A DNA stretch of 64,000 nucleotides from Talinum fruticosum. Lineage: Eukaryota; Streptophyta; Magnoliopsida; Caryophyllales; Talinaceae. Every line of letters begins with the position of its first letter. Within the stretch, counting starts at the first letter, position 1. Shown here piece after piece: positions 9,675 through 21,018 of the stretch. The notes below the pieces were generated by a model, which was not told where the DNA came from, did no database searches, and saw only the letters and a program-made list of their open reading frames with translations. The stretch covers positions 4,884,501-4,948,500 of the forward strand of contig JAITYX010000003.1 of NCBI GenBank assembly GCA_021018815.1, read 5' to 3'. The translations under genes were made by a program, and so were the position numbers.

Positions 9675-11417
9675 ATGCCTCAAAATAATGGAGAGTTCGA
9701 GGAAGGAAGATCTTCCGCCAAATCACCCAAGTTCAAGGGATCAAACTTTACAAACTGGAAGAAGATGGCGGAATGTTCCTCCAGGACTCGTGATGTGGAT
9801 GTCTAGAACATTATCTAGCATGAGAACTTCATTCCTACAAAGATGGAAGGAGCAAGAGCTATACCCAAAGAGAATTCAAAGTACATTATTGAAGAAAATG
9901 AAACGTTCAGGAAGAACTTCAAAGCCATGAACACTCGATGCGCGCTATCAACTTAGAAGAATATAATAGAGTGTCAGCATGTGATATAACCAAAGAGGTA
10001 TAGGACGCATTGGTCAACAATTATGAAGGAACCAGCCAGGTGAATCAAGCTAAAGTCGGTTAGTTTCTTCACAAGTATAAGTTGTTCAAAATGGATCCTG
10101 AGTAGAACATCACTCGGATGTACATTTGGTTCACTAAGATTGTCAACAATCTCAAACCTCCGGGTAGAAAGATTTCTCGGGAAAAAGTTATCGGAAAAAT
10201 TATAAGAAGTCTACCAAAGAGAAGATGGGGTCCCAAGGTGACAGTAATTGAAGAAGCTTAAGATCTTTTCAAATTGAAACCAAATGAGCTACACCTAGAA
10301 GAAGAGGAAGCAAAGGTCAGCACCAAAAGGTACATTGCACTTAAGGCCTCGGAAGACGAGACGACAATGTCCGAGCTCCTCGGATTCTGAAGAGGATCCT
10401 ATGGCAATAATTGTCCGAGGCTTTAAGAAGATGATGAAGTACAAAAAGTGGTAAAATAGGCCAAAGTAGGAGTTCTACAAGAAAGATAAGAAAGGTAATT
10501 ACTCATCCTCCTCCGATTTGTCTTTAACTAAGAACTGTGGTTGTTTTGAGTGTTGCAGCAAGGAGCATATAGTTAAGGACTGTCCAAAGAGAAAGAAATA
10601 TAGAAAGAAGAGAAAGGCTACTGTGGCTACCTGGAGCGATGATGATTCCGATGACTCAAAGTGTGTAATGGCATTGACGGACTCGGAAGCTGAATATGAG
10701 TCGAGCAGATGATGGTTCGGATGCTAAGGAGACAGATCCTCGGGAGGTAATTAACTACTTTCTCAAGTTCTCTAAACTTGATCTTGCTAGATATATCTTT
10801 ATTTTGAAATAAAATTCCAATTCGACTCATCTAATTTCAAAGAGCAACTACAGTTTCTTACTACTGAGAGTACTTGTCTTAAAAAGGAGTTAGAAAACTT
10901 GAGACAAAATCTAAAAGTACTCGAGACTAGTTCTCAAGACAATGAGAATGAGTCCGAGTGCCTCAAAACAGAGAATGAGCAACTAAAACAGAAGCTCAAT
11001 GAGTCTCAAGAGTTAGTTTTGAAACTCACTTAAGGTCAAAAAAACCTTGACCTTTTACTTGGCTCTCAGTGGGTCTTATATCGAAAAGAAGGTCTTGGTT
11101 ACAACGCTAAAGAGAGATAATTCTTATAATAATATTTTCAAACCTGATTCCGTAACTATTAAGTTCAAGAAGGTTGAGCATGGTCCTATTCATTCATAAA
11201 GAAAAGGAACTAAGCCTAGACCAATTTTCATGAAAAAGCCTTCTCAATCTGTTTACGTAAGAAAAGGTTTTAAGAGAAAAGAGACACAAACTCAATTTTC
11301 TAGAAGGAAGACTCGGAATCAAACCAGTCCTAAAATTATTCAAATCGAGGTTCTGAAATATGCTCTTCCTCATAAAAGAACCACAGATGAAGACTATTAC
11401 TGGGTTTGTAAGAGGAA
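9675..11417 (+). pseudogene. Sirevirus B gag with intact CCHC knuckle
   Basis: Gag begins at ATG 9675 (MPQNNGEFEEGRSS), 31 bases after the primer site, and runs FKGSNFTNWKKM, a VNNYEGTSQVNQAKV capsid segment (about 10015-10055), FTKIVNNLKPPGRKIS (about 10130-10175) and ELHLEEEEAKVSTKRYIALKA (about 10290-10350). The nucleocapsid knuckle at 10542-10583 (CFECCSKEHIVKDC) keeps all four CX2CX4HX4C ligands. It is followed by a Lys/Arg block, an acidic patch, coiled-coil-like repeats and a basic linker containing EHGPIH (about 11177-11195). Several in-frame stops (for example near 9955 and 10063) show it is not translated whole. Confidence 0.85.
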
Positions 11418-11768
11418 GTGAGAAGGGTTAGATTGTTTCGTTCTACAAGTGAGTCGAAACGAAAGGGTCACTGGTACTTAGATAGTGGATGTTCACACTA
11501 TATGTCCGGAGACTTAAGAGTCTTCTCTAAGCTAGAAGATATGAATGGAGGAAAAGTCACATTTGGAGACAATAGCAAAGGCAAGATAGTTGGGATTGGC
11601 AAGATTGGTCAAGGAGACAACTCAGTCGACCCAATCTACCTTGTCAAAAGGCTCAAGGTACAACCTTCCGACCATATCTCGGTTATGTGACAAAGGTCAA
11701 GAGGTAAGATTCACTTAGACCAACTATTTCATTTCGATGCAATCACCAAAGAGACAAAGCTCTCGGGT
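11418..11768 (+). pseudogene. Sirevirus B aspartic protease
   Basis: WYLDSGCSHYMSGD (about 11472-11510) carries the DSG active site of copia proteases, with the Asp codon at 11481-11483. GGKVTFGDNSKGKIVGIG follows. The open frame runs to 11690 and then breaks shortly after the SISQLC-equivalent position. The protease would cleave the gag-pol polyprotein. Confidence 0.8.
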
Positions 11769-12790
11769 TTGAGGTCGAGTAACACCTATACCGTTACTCT
11801 CTCATATTCTAGCCAAAATCTATCATGTTTAAAAGCATCATTGAATGATGATTCATGGACATGGCATCGTAGACTAGGTCATATCAGCATGCATGGCATC
11901 AAGAAGCTTGCATCTCATGGATTAGTTAGGGGCTTACCTAACCGTGCATTTATGAAAGATAAAATCGTGAAGCATGCAAAAAGAAAAGCAAGCGGATCAT
12001 CTTTCAAACCACTCAAAACTGTATTTACATCCAAAGTACTTGAATTGATTCATATGGATTTGTGTGGTGAAAAGCTTAGGAGGTAAATCATATGTGCTAG
12101 TTATTGTTCATGATTATTCACGATTTACCCGGGTGTGTTTTCTAAAGAATAAGAATGAATCGTTCAAAGAGTTCACTAAGATCTACAGGAAAATTCAAGT
12201 GGAGTCCGAGACTCGGATCAAAAGAATTCAAATTCAGCATGAAAGGGAGTTCGATTACTCGAATTTGCAGACTTCTATGACAAGAATGACATCTCCCACA
12301 ACTTCTCAAGCACCAAGAACTCCTTAATAGAATGGATTAGTGGAGAGAAAGAATAGAACCCTTAAAGAAATATGAAGGACAATAATGATTGAAAATGATC
12401 TACCTTACTATTTCTTTCTGTCAAGTAGTCAACACAAGCAAACTATACACCGAACAGTATGCCTCATCGGACCCATTCGAAGAAGACACCCTATGAGCTT
12501 TATAAGGGAAAGAAGCCCAACATCTCCTACTTTAAACCATTTGGATGTAAATGATATGTGTATAACAATGGTAAGGAACATCCGACTAAGTTTGATGCAA
12601 GGCCGGACGAAGGTATATTTCTGGGTTACTCATCTCATAGTACTTATAGAATTTTCAACAAGAGAACTAACAAAGTGAAAGAAAGTATCCACGTTGTCTT
12701 TGATGAGATTGACCATGGCGAGACAAGTAAATCCACCTTCTCAAATCTCAAGCTCAATAGATATGAAGACGGTATTGCCGACGCTTAGCT
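11769..12790 (+). pseudogene. Sirevirus B integrase (broken)
   Basis: WTWHRRLGHISMHGIKKL gives the HH pair and IVKHAKRK replaces the CxxC region, so zinc binding is damaged. The first catalytic Asp is kept (LIHMDLCG, about 12045-12066), followed by a frameshift. The second is lost: the RTDHGREF site reads IQIQHEREF (about 12220-12250). The Glu is kept (GLVERKNRT, about 12335-12361). The C-terminal part (GIFLGYSSHSTYRIFNKRTN) continues in a shifted frame to about 12788. Confidence 0.85.
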
Positions 12791-13904
12791 CAAAATGAGT
12801 TAGAACAAAAGAACTAAGGTAAATCGGAATGAGCCAACTCGTAAAGAAGTGACTCGGAATGAACAAGTTCAAGAACCAGCTGAGAATGTCGAAGAACAAG
12901 CCAATGCGTAAGTTCAGCAAGAGCAACCAACCGAAGATCGGGTCATTCAACTAGCACACTTGATAAACCGAGAGGACATGTAGAGCTTTCAAATATGCAT
13001 CCAATCACCTACCCGAGAACATACTTCCCGATATCAACAGTGGGGTAAGAACTCGTTCTTCTTTGAAAAATCTGTGTGCATTTTCAGCATTCATATCATT
13101 AACTAAACCTAAAAATGCACTATAAGCCTTACTTGAACCTTAATGGGTACAGATCTATGCAAGAAGAATTAAATCAATTTGAAAGAAACTAAGTCTCGGA
13201 CTCCGATCAAACACCCTTCGACCACCTAGTAATAGGAACCGAATGGGTTTTCAAGAACAAACTGGATGAGGGAGGGTTGATAGTCGAAATAAAGCCGATT
13301 AGTTGCTCGGGGATATAACCAAGAAGAGGGAATTGATTGTGTGGAAACCTTTGCACGTGTTGCTAGGATTGAGGCAATCATAATACTCTTAGCATTTGCA
13401 TCTAGCATGAACATAAAGCTTTTATCAAATGAATGTTAAGTGTGCATTTCTTAATGTTTATATTTAAGAAGATGTTTATGTTGAGCAATCCTTTGTATTT
13501 GAAAACTCTCAATTTCCAAATTATGTTTTGAAGTTACAAAAGGCTTTTATGTGGTTTGAAACAAGCTCCTAAAGCTTGGTATGAAAAACTAAGCAGTTTC
13601 TTGGTTGAAAATGACTTCAAAAAGGTCGATTGACAAACTCTTTTCACAAAAATAAGGGGAATGATTTTCTTATCATTAAGATCGATGTTGATGGTAATAT
13701 ATTTGGAGATACTAATTAAATTCTATGCTAAGAGTTTTCTAAGTTAATGATACAGGAATTCCAAATGAGTATGGTAGAACTCAATTTCTTCCTTGGATTG
13801 CAAATCAAGCAAGAAAAGGATAGCATATATGTCCATCTATCAAAGTACACCGAGAATTTATTGAATAAGTATAAGGTACAAGATGTGAAGCATGTAGCAA
13901 CACC
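12791..13904 (+). pseudogene. Sirevirus B reverse transcriptase, 5' part up to CACTA insertion
   Basis: Copia RT segments appear in order across frames: an NILPDINSGVRTRSSL-like opening (about 13015-13060), NVKCAFLNVYI (about 13434-13465), LNFFLGLQIKQEKDSIYVH (about 13780-13835) and YTENLLNKYKVQDVKHVAT. The catalytic YVDD box has decayed to DVDG (about 13684-13695). The frame stops where a CACTA element enters at 13905 and resumes at 18027. Confidence 0.8.
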
Positions 13905-14854
13905 CACTACAAGAAAAACTCCCTTTTATGACAGGAAAACCGTCATAGATATATGATATTACAGTCATTAAAGCCTTTTATGACGAGGAGGCGCCTCATC
14001 ATAAATGTAGCCGTCACTAAAGATCTTTAGCGACAACCCCATCATAAAAAATCATGGTACTTTTTATGACGGGAAAAATTCCTATCTTAAATACTATTTC
14101 ATTTATGACAGAATTACCTGTTGTTAATATTGGACCTTTAGTGATAGACAACTTTCCCCGTCGCAAATCACAAAAGCACAAACAACAATTTTTCCTGTCG
14201 TAGTTCACTATTTTGTACTTCAAGCTGTCCTTGTGGAGCTAATATCATTGTTGTTTCTATCGTTAATGCAATATTCCCTATGTAATTGTATTTGATAAAT
14301 AGCATACTTAACAAAACGGAATGTCATGCACAAAAGTGCAATGTTTACATTATACACGCTTTCTATCAAACACTCAAATTTCAATTGGTTATAAGTCTTC
14401 TACCATATACAAGCCATTGCAAATCTCAAAAACATAGTTCTCCAAACAAAAAAAAACATTAAGGCAGTAGGCTTTTCCCGAAAAAAACAAGCCTTCTCCA
14501 AAAGGGGCATTCCCAAAAAATGTGAATTGTTAGAGCTACTTCATTTTCCACGTATACTTGCCACCTACAATTTATAAATAAATGAAGGAAAAAAGTTAGT
14601 ATATTCACAATAAAATTTAAATATAATTCATATAATATAGCATGTTTAATTACCATACTTACCAAAATAAAAGTTCTTGTAGTGAAAGTTAGTCGGTATT
14701 ATAAGTATCGCATAACTAGATTACCTGTCAAACTTTGAAATATATATATGAGACTTCAATCACCAGAAAATGGAGCCAAATAAAGAGGCGACTCGGTACA
14801 CTGCACACAAAGAAGCTAGAGACGATTCAGCTAGCCAATTTATTGCCGAACCGG

Positions 14855-15238
14855 TTTATTAGAACATAGCAACAACACAAGCAAGCACTCACTTGTTACC
14901 TATTATGGTGAATTGCATAGGCAACCTCTCATTCCCCTCGGATATACCCTTCCCCCGTTTTAATCATAACAATTGCATGTCGATCTAGTTTAATAGAACA
15001 TAGCAACAACACAAGCCCCGATAATCTAATTAAAGGGAATTACATAGGCAGCCTCTTCCATTACACCCTTCCCCTATTTCAATCCAACAATTGCATGTCG
15101 ATTTGGTTTAATAGAACATAACAACACAAGCCCAATCCCCTGTAACATGTTATAGTGAATTGCACATGCAGCCTCTCATTCCCCCTCATTGCCCCCTCTA
15201 AAATACCCTTCCCCTCCAACAATCAAGCTTTAACAATC
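14855..15238. repeat. Three-copy tandem repeat inside the CACTA element
   Basis: Three imperfect units start at 14855, 14989 and 15107 (periods about 134 and 118), each opening TTTA(A/T)TAGAACATA(G)CAACA and containing an AATTGCATAGGCA-like segment and ACCCTTCCCC; CAATTGCATGTCGAT closes the first two. No coding function is evident. Confidence 0.75.
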
Positions 15239-16300
15239 ACCAAAACCATATAAAAAGTAAGAAATATAGACAAGATCACATTGGGGCATAGAGTAAAGAG
15301 AGAAGGAGTCATAGAGTAGAGAGAAATGGATCCCTGTAAAATTTCATAATTAAGTAAAGAAACGAAAAAGATGAACTAATATCACATACTTGATGAGTGA
15401 TTATCATGAGACCTTTGATGCAGAATCAATTCAGTTAGTAAGTGAATTTTATCTGTGACTGTAATCATATCTTGTTTATGTGCAACTTTCATTTTAGCCA
15501 TATCTCTTTGATGAGATTCATGCATTTCAACCATTTGCCTCTGATAGAAATCTTGCATTTCCTTAAAAGCAGTTGGTCAATGATTGATTTGTTGGTTCTT
15601 TTCATGAATGTTTGCTATGAGGTGCTACATTGGGGTCCCATATATCTTTAGCCTTCAATCCAAACCTTAATAACAATGGACATGTGGGGGGAGGAGGGGT
15701 AAGATAAGTCATCAAATTTAAGAAAATCCAACCCGGTAACCCCTCCTTACAAATACCGAGTGACAAGTTGCAAGCTTACTATGTTGCTGTCAAACACTAA
15801 AATTGATCCAAACCTTTTAAACCCTAACAAGAATCACACGTTTGCCACTACTTCTATCTATTGCAAGCTCCATAAAACCCAAAAGAAAATTCCAAATGAA
15901 TATGCATAGCCCTAGTGACCACTATCTATAAAGAATAACATGTTTAAAATGGCATATACCCAAACTGCAGAACACATATAATTAATCAAAAAAGGCAAAA
16001 ATCCATATAAATTTATCAAAAAAAGGCTCAAGTTCTTCAGTAAGCAGTAGTAGATTACAATTAGTAGGAAAAGTTGCAACCAGAAACATGGGAGTTGAAC
16101 AAATGGTGAATTAAATAATAATGACTGAAAGGGAAAATTTGATGGATAGATCAAAACTTAAAAAAGAGAAAGGGAGCAGATAATAATTACCAGAAGACAG
16201 ATAAGCAGGAGAGTTACAAGCTACTACAAGAAAATTCAATAGGGCAGTCATTTTTTATGGAGTTCAAGAGAGGAGGGGGAGAGAAATATCAAGAGATGAG

Positions 16301-16547
16301 TAGTTGGTATATAATACCAGACACTAAACACACAAAACCAATCCTTAAATATTAATAAAGTAAATAGTTGGTATATAATACCACAAGTTGGCAAATTTTA
16401 TTAGTAGTCTAATTTCAACATTTTCAAAGGTACAAAAAATATGGCATTTAATTCTTAGAGCCTGGAGAGAGCAAGGCATTTTTGTTGTCCATGAAAGAAG
16501 GTTGAAAAAGGTAATATTGCATACACTAAACACACAAAACCAATCCT
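16301..16547. repeat. Short direct repeats inside the CACTA element
   Basis: A 25-base stretch beginning ACACTAAACACACAAAACC occurs at 16321-16345 and 16523-16547. A 19-base stretch containing GGTATATAATACC, itself palindromic, occurs at 16301-16319 and 16365-16383. Their meaning is unknown. The rest of 15240-17750 is AT-rich and shows no gene I can recognise. Confidence 0.6.
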
Positions 16548-18023
16548 GACTTTAGGTTCATCATTTGAAGCAATAGAAAACGAAAATGATGGGGGAGATT
16601 TTCTCCTGATTTGGTCATACAAGATATCAAACAGTTTATTATGCATTCTCTTTCTCAAATTGAAAGTCCGTGCAAGTTTTGTGAGCTTTCTTCCTATCAA
16701 TATTTTGTGCAATTATGAACGAGGTTCAACTTTGCACCATAATAAGAGACAATATTATTTTTTGAGAATTGGAAGAAGGGGAAGCGGGTAAGAATAGTCA
16801 ATTAACCACTTGAAAAAGAGCAAATATGCCAAATAGCCACAAAAATAACCCAAATAGCGCCAACAGAATCATTAACTAACCTTCGTGTATGATCACTTAG
16901 AGATCAGAATAATGAATAATAGCATCATCTAATAACACCCACAAATCTGAGGAGAAGAGAAAATTAGTACCAAGAAAGATGTTAGGGCACAGGGCTAGTT
17001 GACAGTAGAATTGATGTGTTCGTCGGCTTCCAACTGAAGCTGTTAGACTTGAGATACATGCACTGACCTGAAAATCAACACCCAAATTCAAAACTAGAAA
17101 TTACAAATAACATTGATTATTTGTTTGGACTTTTGAGCTTGATATCTGACTTTTGAGCAATATCAAAGAGTGAAGATGCAGGTGAGAGAGAACCAGTTAT
17201 TTTGCGAAAAAAGTTGGGCAATATCAAACATATCATCAACGAATCACAAAAATCCCCCCAAAAAAAAAAAGAATCAGACAATGAATTGTTCCAAAAAACA
17301 ACAAACGAAATAGGGAGATATAAGAGAAAACCCAGAACTGAGCAAAAACGAAATTCTTCCAAAACGAATTGAGCGAGAACCCGGCAAATTGCCAACCCTA
17401 AATTAACCCATTTGAAAAATATAACTCACAAAGAGACAGATAGAGAGTATACCCGTCACAGAGAAGGCAAAACGAAATTATGCTTCGCAATTACAACACA
17501 ATTGAGTAATTTGGGCAAACGAAATTGGCCACAGTTGCTTGTTGAGTACAAATTTTCTTCTTTAATTTGAGGGAAACTGGAATTGAGCGAAAACAACAAA
17601 CGAAGAGGGACAAGTAGTTGCTTTTGTGGAGAAGGAGAGCGAAAATGATTCATATTTCAGACCTCCATGGCTTAAGTTTTCAAAGGAAGCAAAAGATAGG
17701 AGAGGGAGGAAGAGGCATCTGAATAATTGTCTGCTTCGTGAGTTTTGCTCCATATTCCCCTCATTTTTCTGTATTTTTATTTAATAATTGTGTTCATACC
17801 CCGAAGCCCGCTCTTTAAATTTTCGAGACGTGCCTTATGTATTGTTAATTACGACGGCAATGTCATATTAATTATGATCGTATTTTTTTCCTGTTGTAAA
17901 TATTGTATGATTTCTCAAAAACCACAACGGTACTATATTCCCATCGTAATTAGTAAATAATAACAACTAGTTTTTAATACCGTCATAAATAGGTTGTCGT
18001 AATTGAACATTTTTCTTATAATA

Positions 18024-18746
18024 ACTTATGGATAGCAAGTACAAAACTGGACTCAAATGAGAAAGGTAATACCGTAGATTAGAAACTCTACAGAGGAATG
18101 ATTGAATCTCTACTTTATCTCACATCTATTAGGCTAGATATTATATTTAGTGTTTGCATTTGTGCAAGATTTCAAGTTATTCCTAAGGAATCACATTTCA
18201 CTATGGTGAAAGAGAATTTTTAGATATATTGCAGGGACTCGGACACTTGGTCTCTAGCACTCGAAAGACTCGTAACCGACCCTTGTTGGATAATCGGATG
18301 TTGACTATGCTCGGATATAAAGTTGATAGAAAGAGCACATCGAAGCATGCCAATTTCTAGGTCAATTACCGATCTCCTAACATTCAAAGAAGCAAAACTC
18401 GGTTGCTCTATCAACCGCCGAGGTCGAATACATTGCATACTGGCAGCTTGTCTGTACTCGATTCTCTAGATCAAGTAACACTTGAAGGATCTTGGACTGT
18501 CATTCACATCTATCCCAATCAAGTATGAGAATCAAAGTGTAATCAGCATCACTAAGAATCCAGTTAAACACTAAAAACGAAATACATTGAGGTCGGTATC
18601 ATTTTCCGAGAGACCATTATGAGAAAGGTGATATTTAATTTGAGTTTATTCCTATAAAATTTCAATTAATCGGTGTTTTCGCTAAACCTCCGAGTGAAGA
18701 TCTATTTTGCTTTATTAGTAATGAACTGGACATGTTAAATGTATGA
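18024..18746 (+). pseudogene. Sirevirus B RT end and RNase H (broken)
   Basis: Resumes after the CACTA element with the region equivalent to SRQYKIGLES, then a LLYLTS-like segment (about 18108-18125), a DYAGYKVDRKST-like stretch (about 18300-18335) and the RNase H tail (an IHIYPNQ frame, then RFCFIRNEL-like), ending with LNV and a TGA stop at 18744-18746. This ending equals that of element C at 50093-50095. Stops and shifts are frequent. Confidence 0.8.
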
Positions 18747-19359
18747 TTATCTCGAATTATTGCATAAGTTATTCTACTCGATTGATTGTTATATACTTTG
18801 AGTGAACAACTAATGGATCAGTTGACACGGAATGAGATTGAGCTATGAGTTATGAATTTTCCGAGTGTGGTCTAAGTCGGTTAGACACTTTACCGAGTCG
18901 GACTAAGATTATTATTAGCAAAGTGGGTATCAAAATTTTGGGCATCTCTAGATAAATGGAGAATTTCATAAATATTTTCAAAAAGTCTTTCTTCTCTCTC
19001 TCTATCACCCAATCAATTATAAGAACTAGCCGTTGGATGAAAGCTGCTTGGAAAACTAGCCGTTACTCGCATGGAGACTCAACGGTCCGATAACCGTTGC
19101 TTGGGACGCCGAGTGAGAAAGGCGGTTGTTCAATGAAAGCATTTATTTACTAAATAGCACCACTTTGTTTTCACTCATTCACTTTGCTTACTTATTGCAT
19201 ATACTCTCACCCTCTTAGCTCTCACATTCGGTCACTCGCACACTCAAACTCTCTCTCTCTGTTTCTCACTCATCTCGTGCTCTCTACTCTTTCTTTCACT
19301 TTACTCTTAAACAGAGAGAGAGTTTGAGTTCTCTCTATCTCATTCCGCTCAACACTTCT
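18747..19359 (+). promoter_or_regulatory. Internal promoter-like region upstream of ORF3 in element B
   Basis: Non-coding region between the pol stop and ORF3. It contains two ACTAGCCGTT words (19025-19034 and 19055-19064), then AACGGTCCGATAACCGTT (19081-19098), then a degenerate TATA box TACTAAATAGCACC (19148-19161), followed by a pyrimidine-rich leader with CTCTCTCTCTCT. The same order occurs in element C, where the TATA box is intact. The CCGTT words are half-sites of the LTR palindrome, which suggests shared regulators. Promoter activity is inferred. Confidence 0.55.
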
Positions 19360-20822
19360 TTATTGATGACAAGTTCTTCCCCAAAACTTCTTTTTCTTGG
19401 ATCAAACCCTCTCTCCAAATAGGTATCTTAAATGACCTGTGTTTTTGTGACTACAACTACCCATAACTCGTTATCGAGTTATATTGCCATATGACAACTA
19501 GAGATAACATGAACTCTTCTATAGTCTAGGCAAGGTTTTTCGTATCAACCTTTCTCTACTTCACAAACTCCTTGTTGTGAAGTCTCTTTTTCTTAATTCT
19601 AACCCTATCCCCTTTAATGAAGTCACTGGATGACTTCTTTGATAAGGACGCTCGAAGAAACTCCTCAGCCCGTAAAGAACTTTTCGTTACTCGGATGACT
19701 TCCGAGCCGCATTTCTATGCTTCATTCTAATGAGAACCTTCTTCTCTTACTTTCCTCAAAAGAGAACCCTAATAACAAAGTTCTCAAGGTTCTTTTTAAC
19801 ATTTTTGATGGGTATAATGATGTTGACATGTTTCCATTCATCCCGGAACATATTGCTTCGTTCCATTTAACTAGAAGAAGACTCCTTATCCCTTTGGAGC
19901 TCTTCTTTCAGCTATTTTCATTCGGTTTGGGGTCAAACATCCTTCCGACCCAAACTAATTCCTAGAACCTGCCGTTTGTTTTGGTTGAGATGAAATCATT
20001 GGCCTTGGATATCGGGAAATCCAACCCGGTGTCCGGGTTTACTCCTCGAATTAGCTCCTCCTCCTCCACCTCGGACTTCAATTGGTCCCGGGGTTCCACT
20101 TGTTATCGCTGGACCATCTACTTCTCTACCTGCCCCTTCTATTGAACTTTTTAGAAGGTGGCCACTCGGCTTATCTCTCCGGCTAAAGAGTTACCAGTAA
20201 CTCTAAGAGCCTTCCAAGCTTTCATGCCATTGATGACCGAGTACCAAAGCTCGGGCTAAGACTTACATCGAGCAGAGTGAAGCCATGATTGTAGAACTCA
20301 AGGAGGTTATTAAGCAACAACAACAACAAATCGCCACCTCCAATAGCGAAGGTCCAAGGCAATAGAGGACTCGAAGTTGAAGAAAAATAGCCTGCGAGAA
20401 TCCTCCTGGTTCTTTTGAATCAAGTAAGAAGAAGCTAAAGCCGAAGGAGAATAAGGACAAGGAGAGGCTGAAAGAGAATCTGAAAAAGGAGAAAAGGAGG
20501 CTCGAAACAGCTCCATCCGAGGATAAGGGAGACAAAGAACCCGAGGTGATATCTTCGCTTACACTCGGCCTACCTCAAAAGAGGCTAGTGATGTTGGCTA
20601 GTCTCGGGTCCCTACCTCGAACCGCGACTGCAATACCATTTGTTAAGGAAGAAGAAGAAGAAGCCGAGGAAGATCTACCTCCGAGTCATAAATGGGTGAT
20701 CCCATTACCTAATCTACCACCGTTGTTGCCACCTTGCCAAGCTATTTCTACATAAGGCTACAGGCGTAGGCGCAACCCTCGCTCTTCTACTTCTCGCCAT
20801 ACGGCTCCTCCTCCCTCTTAAT
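19360..20822 (+). pseudogene. Sirevirus 3' ORF (ORF3) of element B, broken
   Basis: Homologue of the 50652-52284 ORF. The N-terminal conserved block reads DDKFFPKTSFSWIKP (about 19367-19412). A VSTFL-like hydrophobic stretch follows near 19530-19600, then a Gln-rich heptad region (VIKQQQQQIATS, about 20305-20345), a Lys/Glu-rich basic stretch (KENKDKERLKENLKKEKRR, about 20440-20500), an acidic run (VKEEEEEAEEDL) and a Pro-rich end. The original ATG is not recognisable and stops occur throughout. Function unknown. It occupies the place of the env-like ORF described in Sireviruses, but I see no signal peptide. Confidence 0.65.
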
Positions 20823-20904
20823 TCCAAAAATTTGTTTTAATTTTTTTCCAATAACTCTTGTACTTAGTTGTTCTTTCCTCCCTCTTTTTGTTATTTTTGC
20901 TAAA

Positions 20905-20955
20905 ATGCATAGGGAAGAGAAAAGTTAATAAATAGGATGTTTGGTTTAGGGGAGT
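20905..20955 (+). other. Conserved purine tracts after ORF3 (element B)
   Basis: ATAGGGAAGAGAAAAG (about 20909-20924) and TTTAGGGGAG (about 20945-20954), separated by TTAATAAATAGGATGTTTG. The same pair is present in element C and in the 6286-7430 fragment. They resemble extra polypurine tracts, which are known for Sireviruses. Confidence 0.5.
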
Positions 20956-21018
20956 TCTCCTTGGTTGTTTCGAGTTGGTTTATTTCTTAGTCTATTCAAG
21001 TTTCTATACAATTGCTTC

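Larger units (their letters stand above)
13905..18023 (+). mobile_element. Non-autonomous CACTA (En/Spm) transposon in RT of element B
   Basis: The left end is CACTACAAGAAAAAC. The right end, read inward on the minus strand, is TATTATAAGAAAAAT, which differs only by C-to-T changes over the first 11 bases. It is flanked by 3-bp ACC (13902-13904) and ACT (18024-18026), a near-perfect target duplication. Subterminal sequence is full of TTTATGACGG/CCGTCATAA words at both ends, typical of CACTA subterminal repeats. Element B coding resumes on the other side in the right order. I find no transposase-like reading frame among the short ORFs inside, so it is non-autonomous or decayed; the strand given is arbitrary. 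Confidence 0.85.

Noticed and set aside
14300..17750. Captured host gene inside the CACTA element
   Set aside because: Only short ORFs with no recognisable domain and no convincing exon series; splice-like words occur by chance in AT-rich DNA.
19000..19340. CT microsatellites as a functional repeat array
   Set aside because: Short CTCTCT runs form the pyrimidine-rich leader of the putative ORF3 promoter and do not need a separate explanation.
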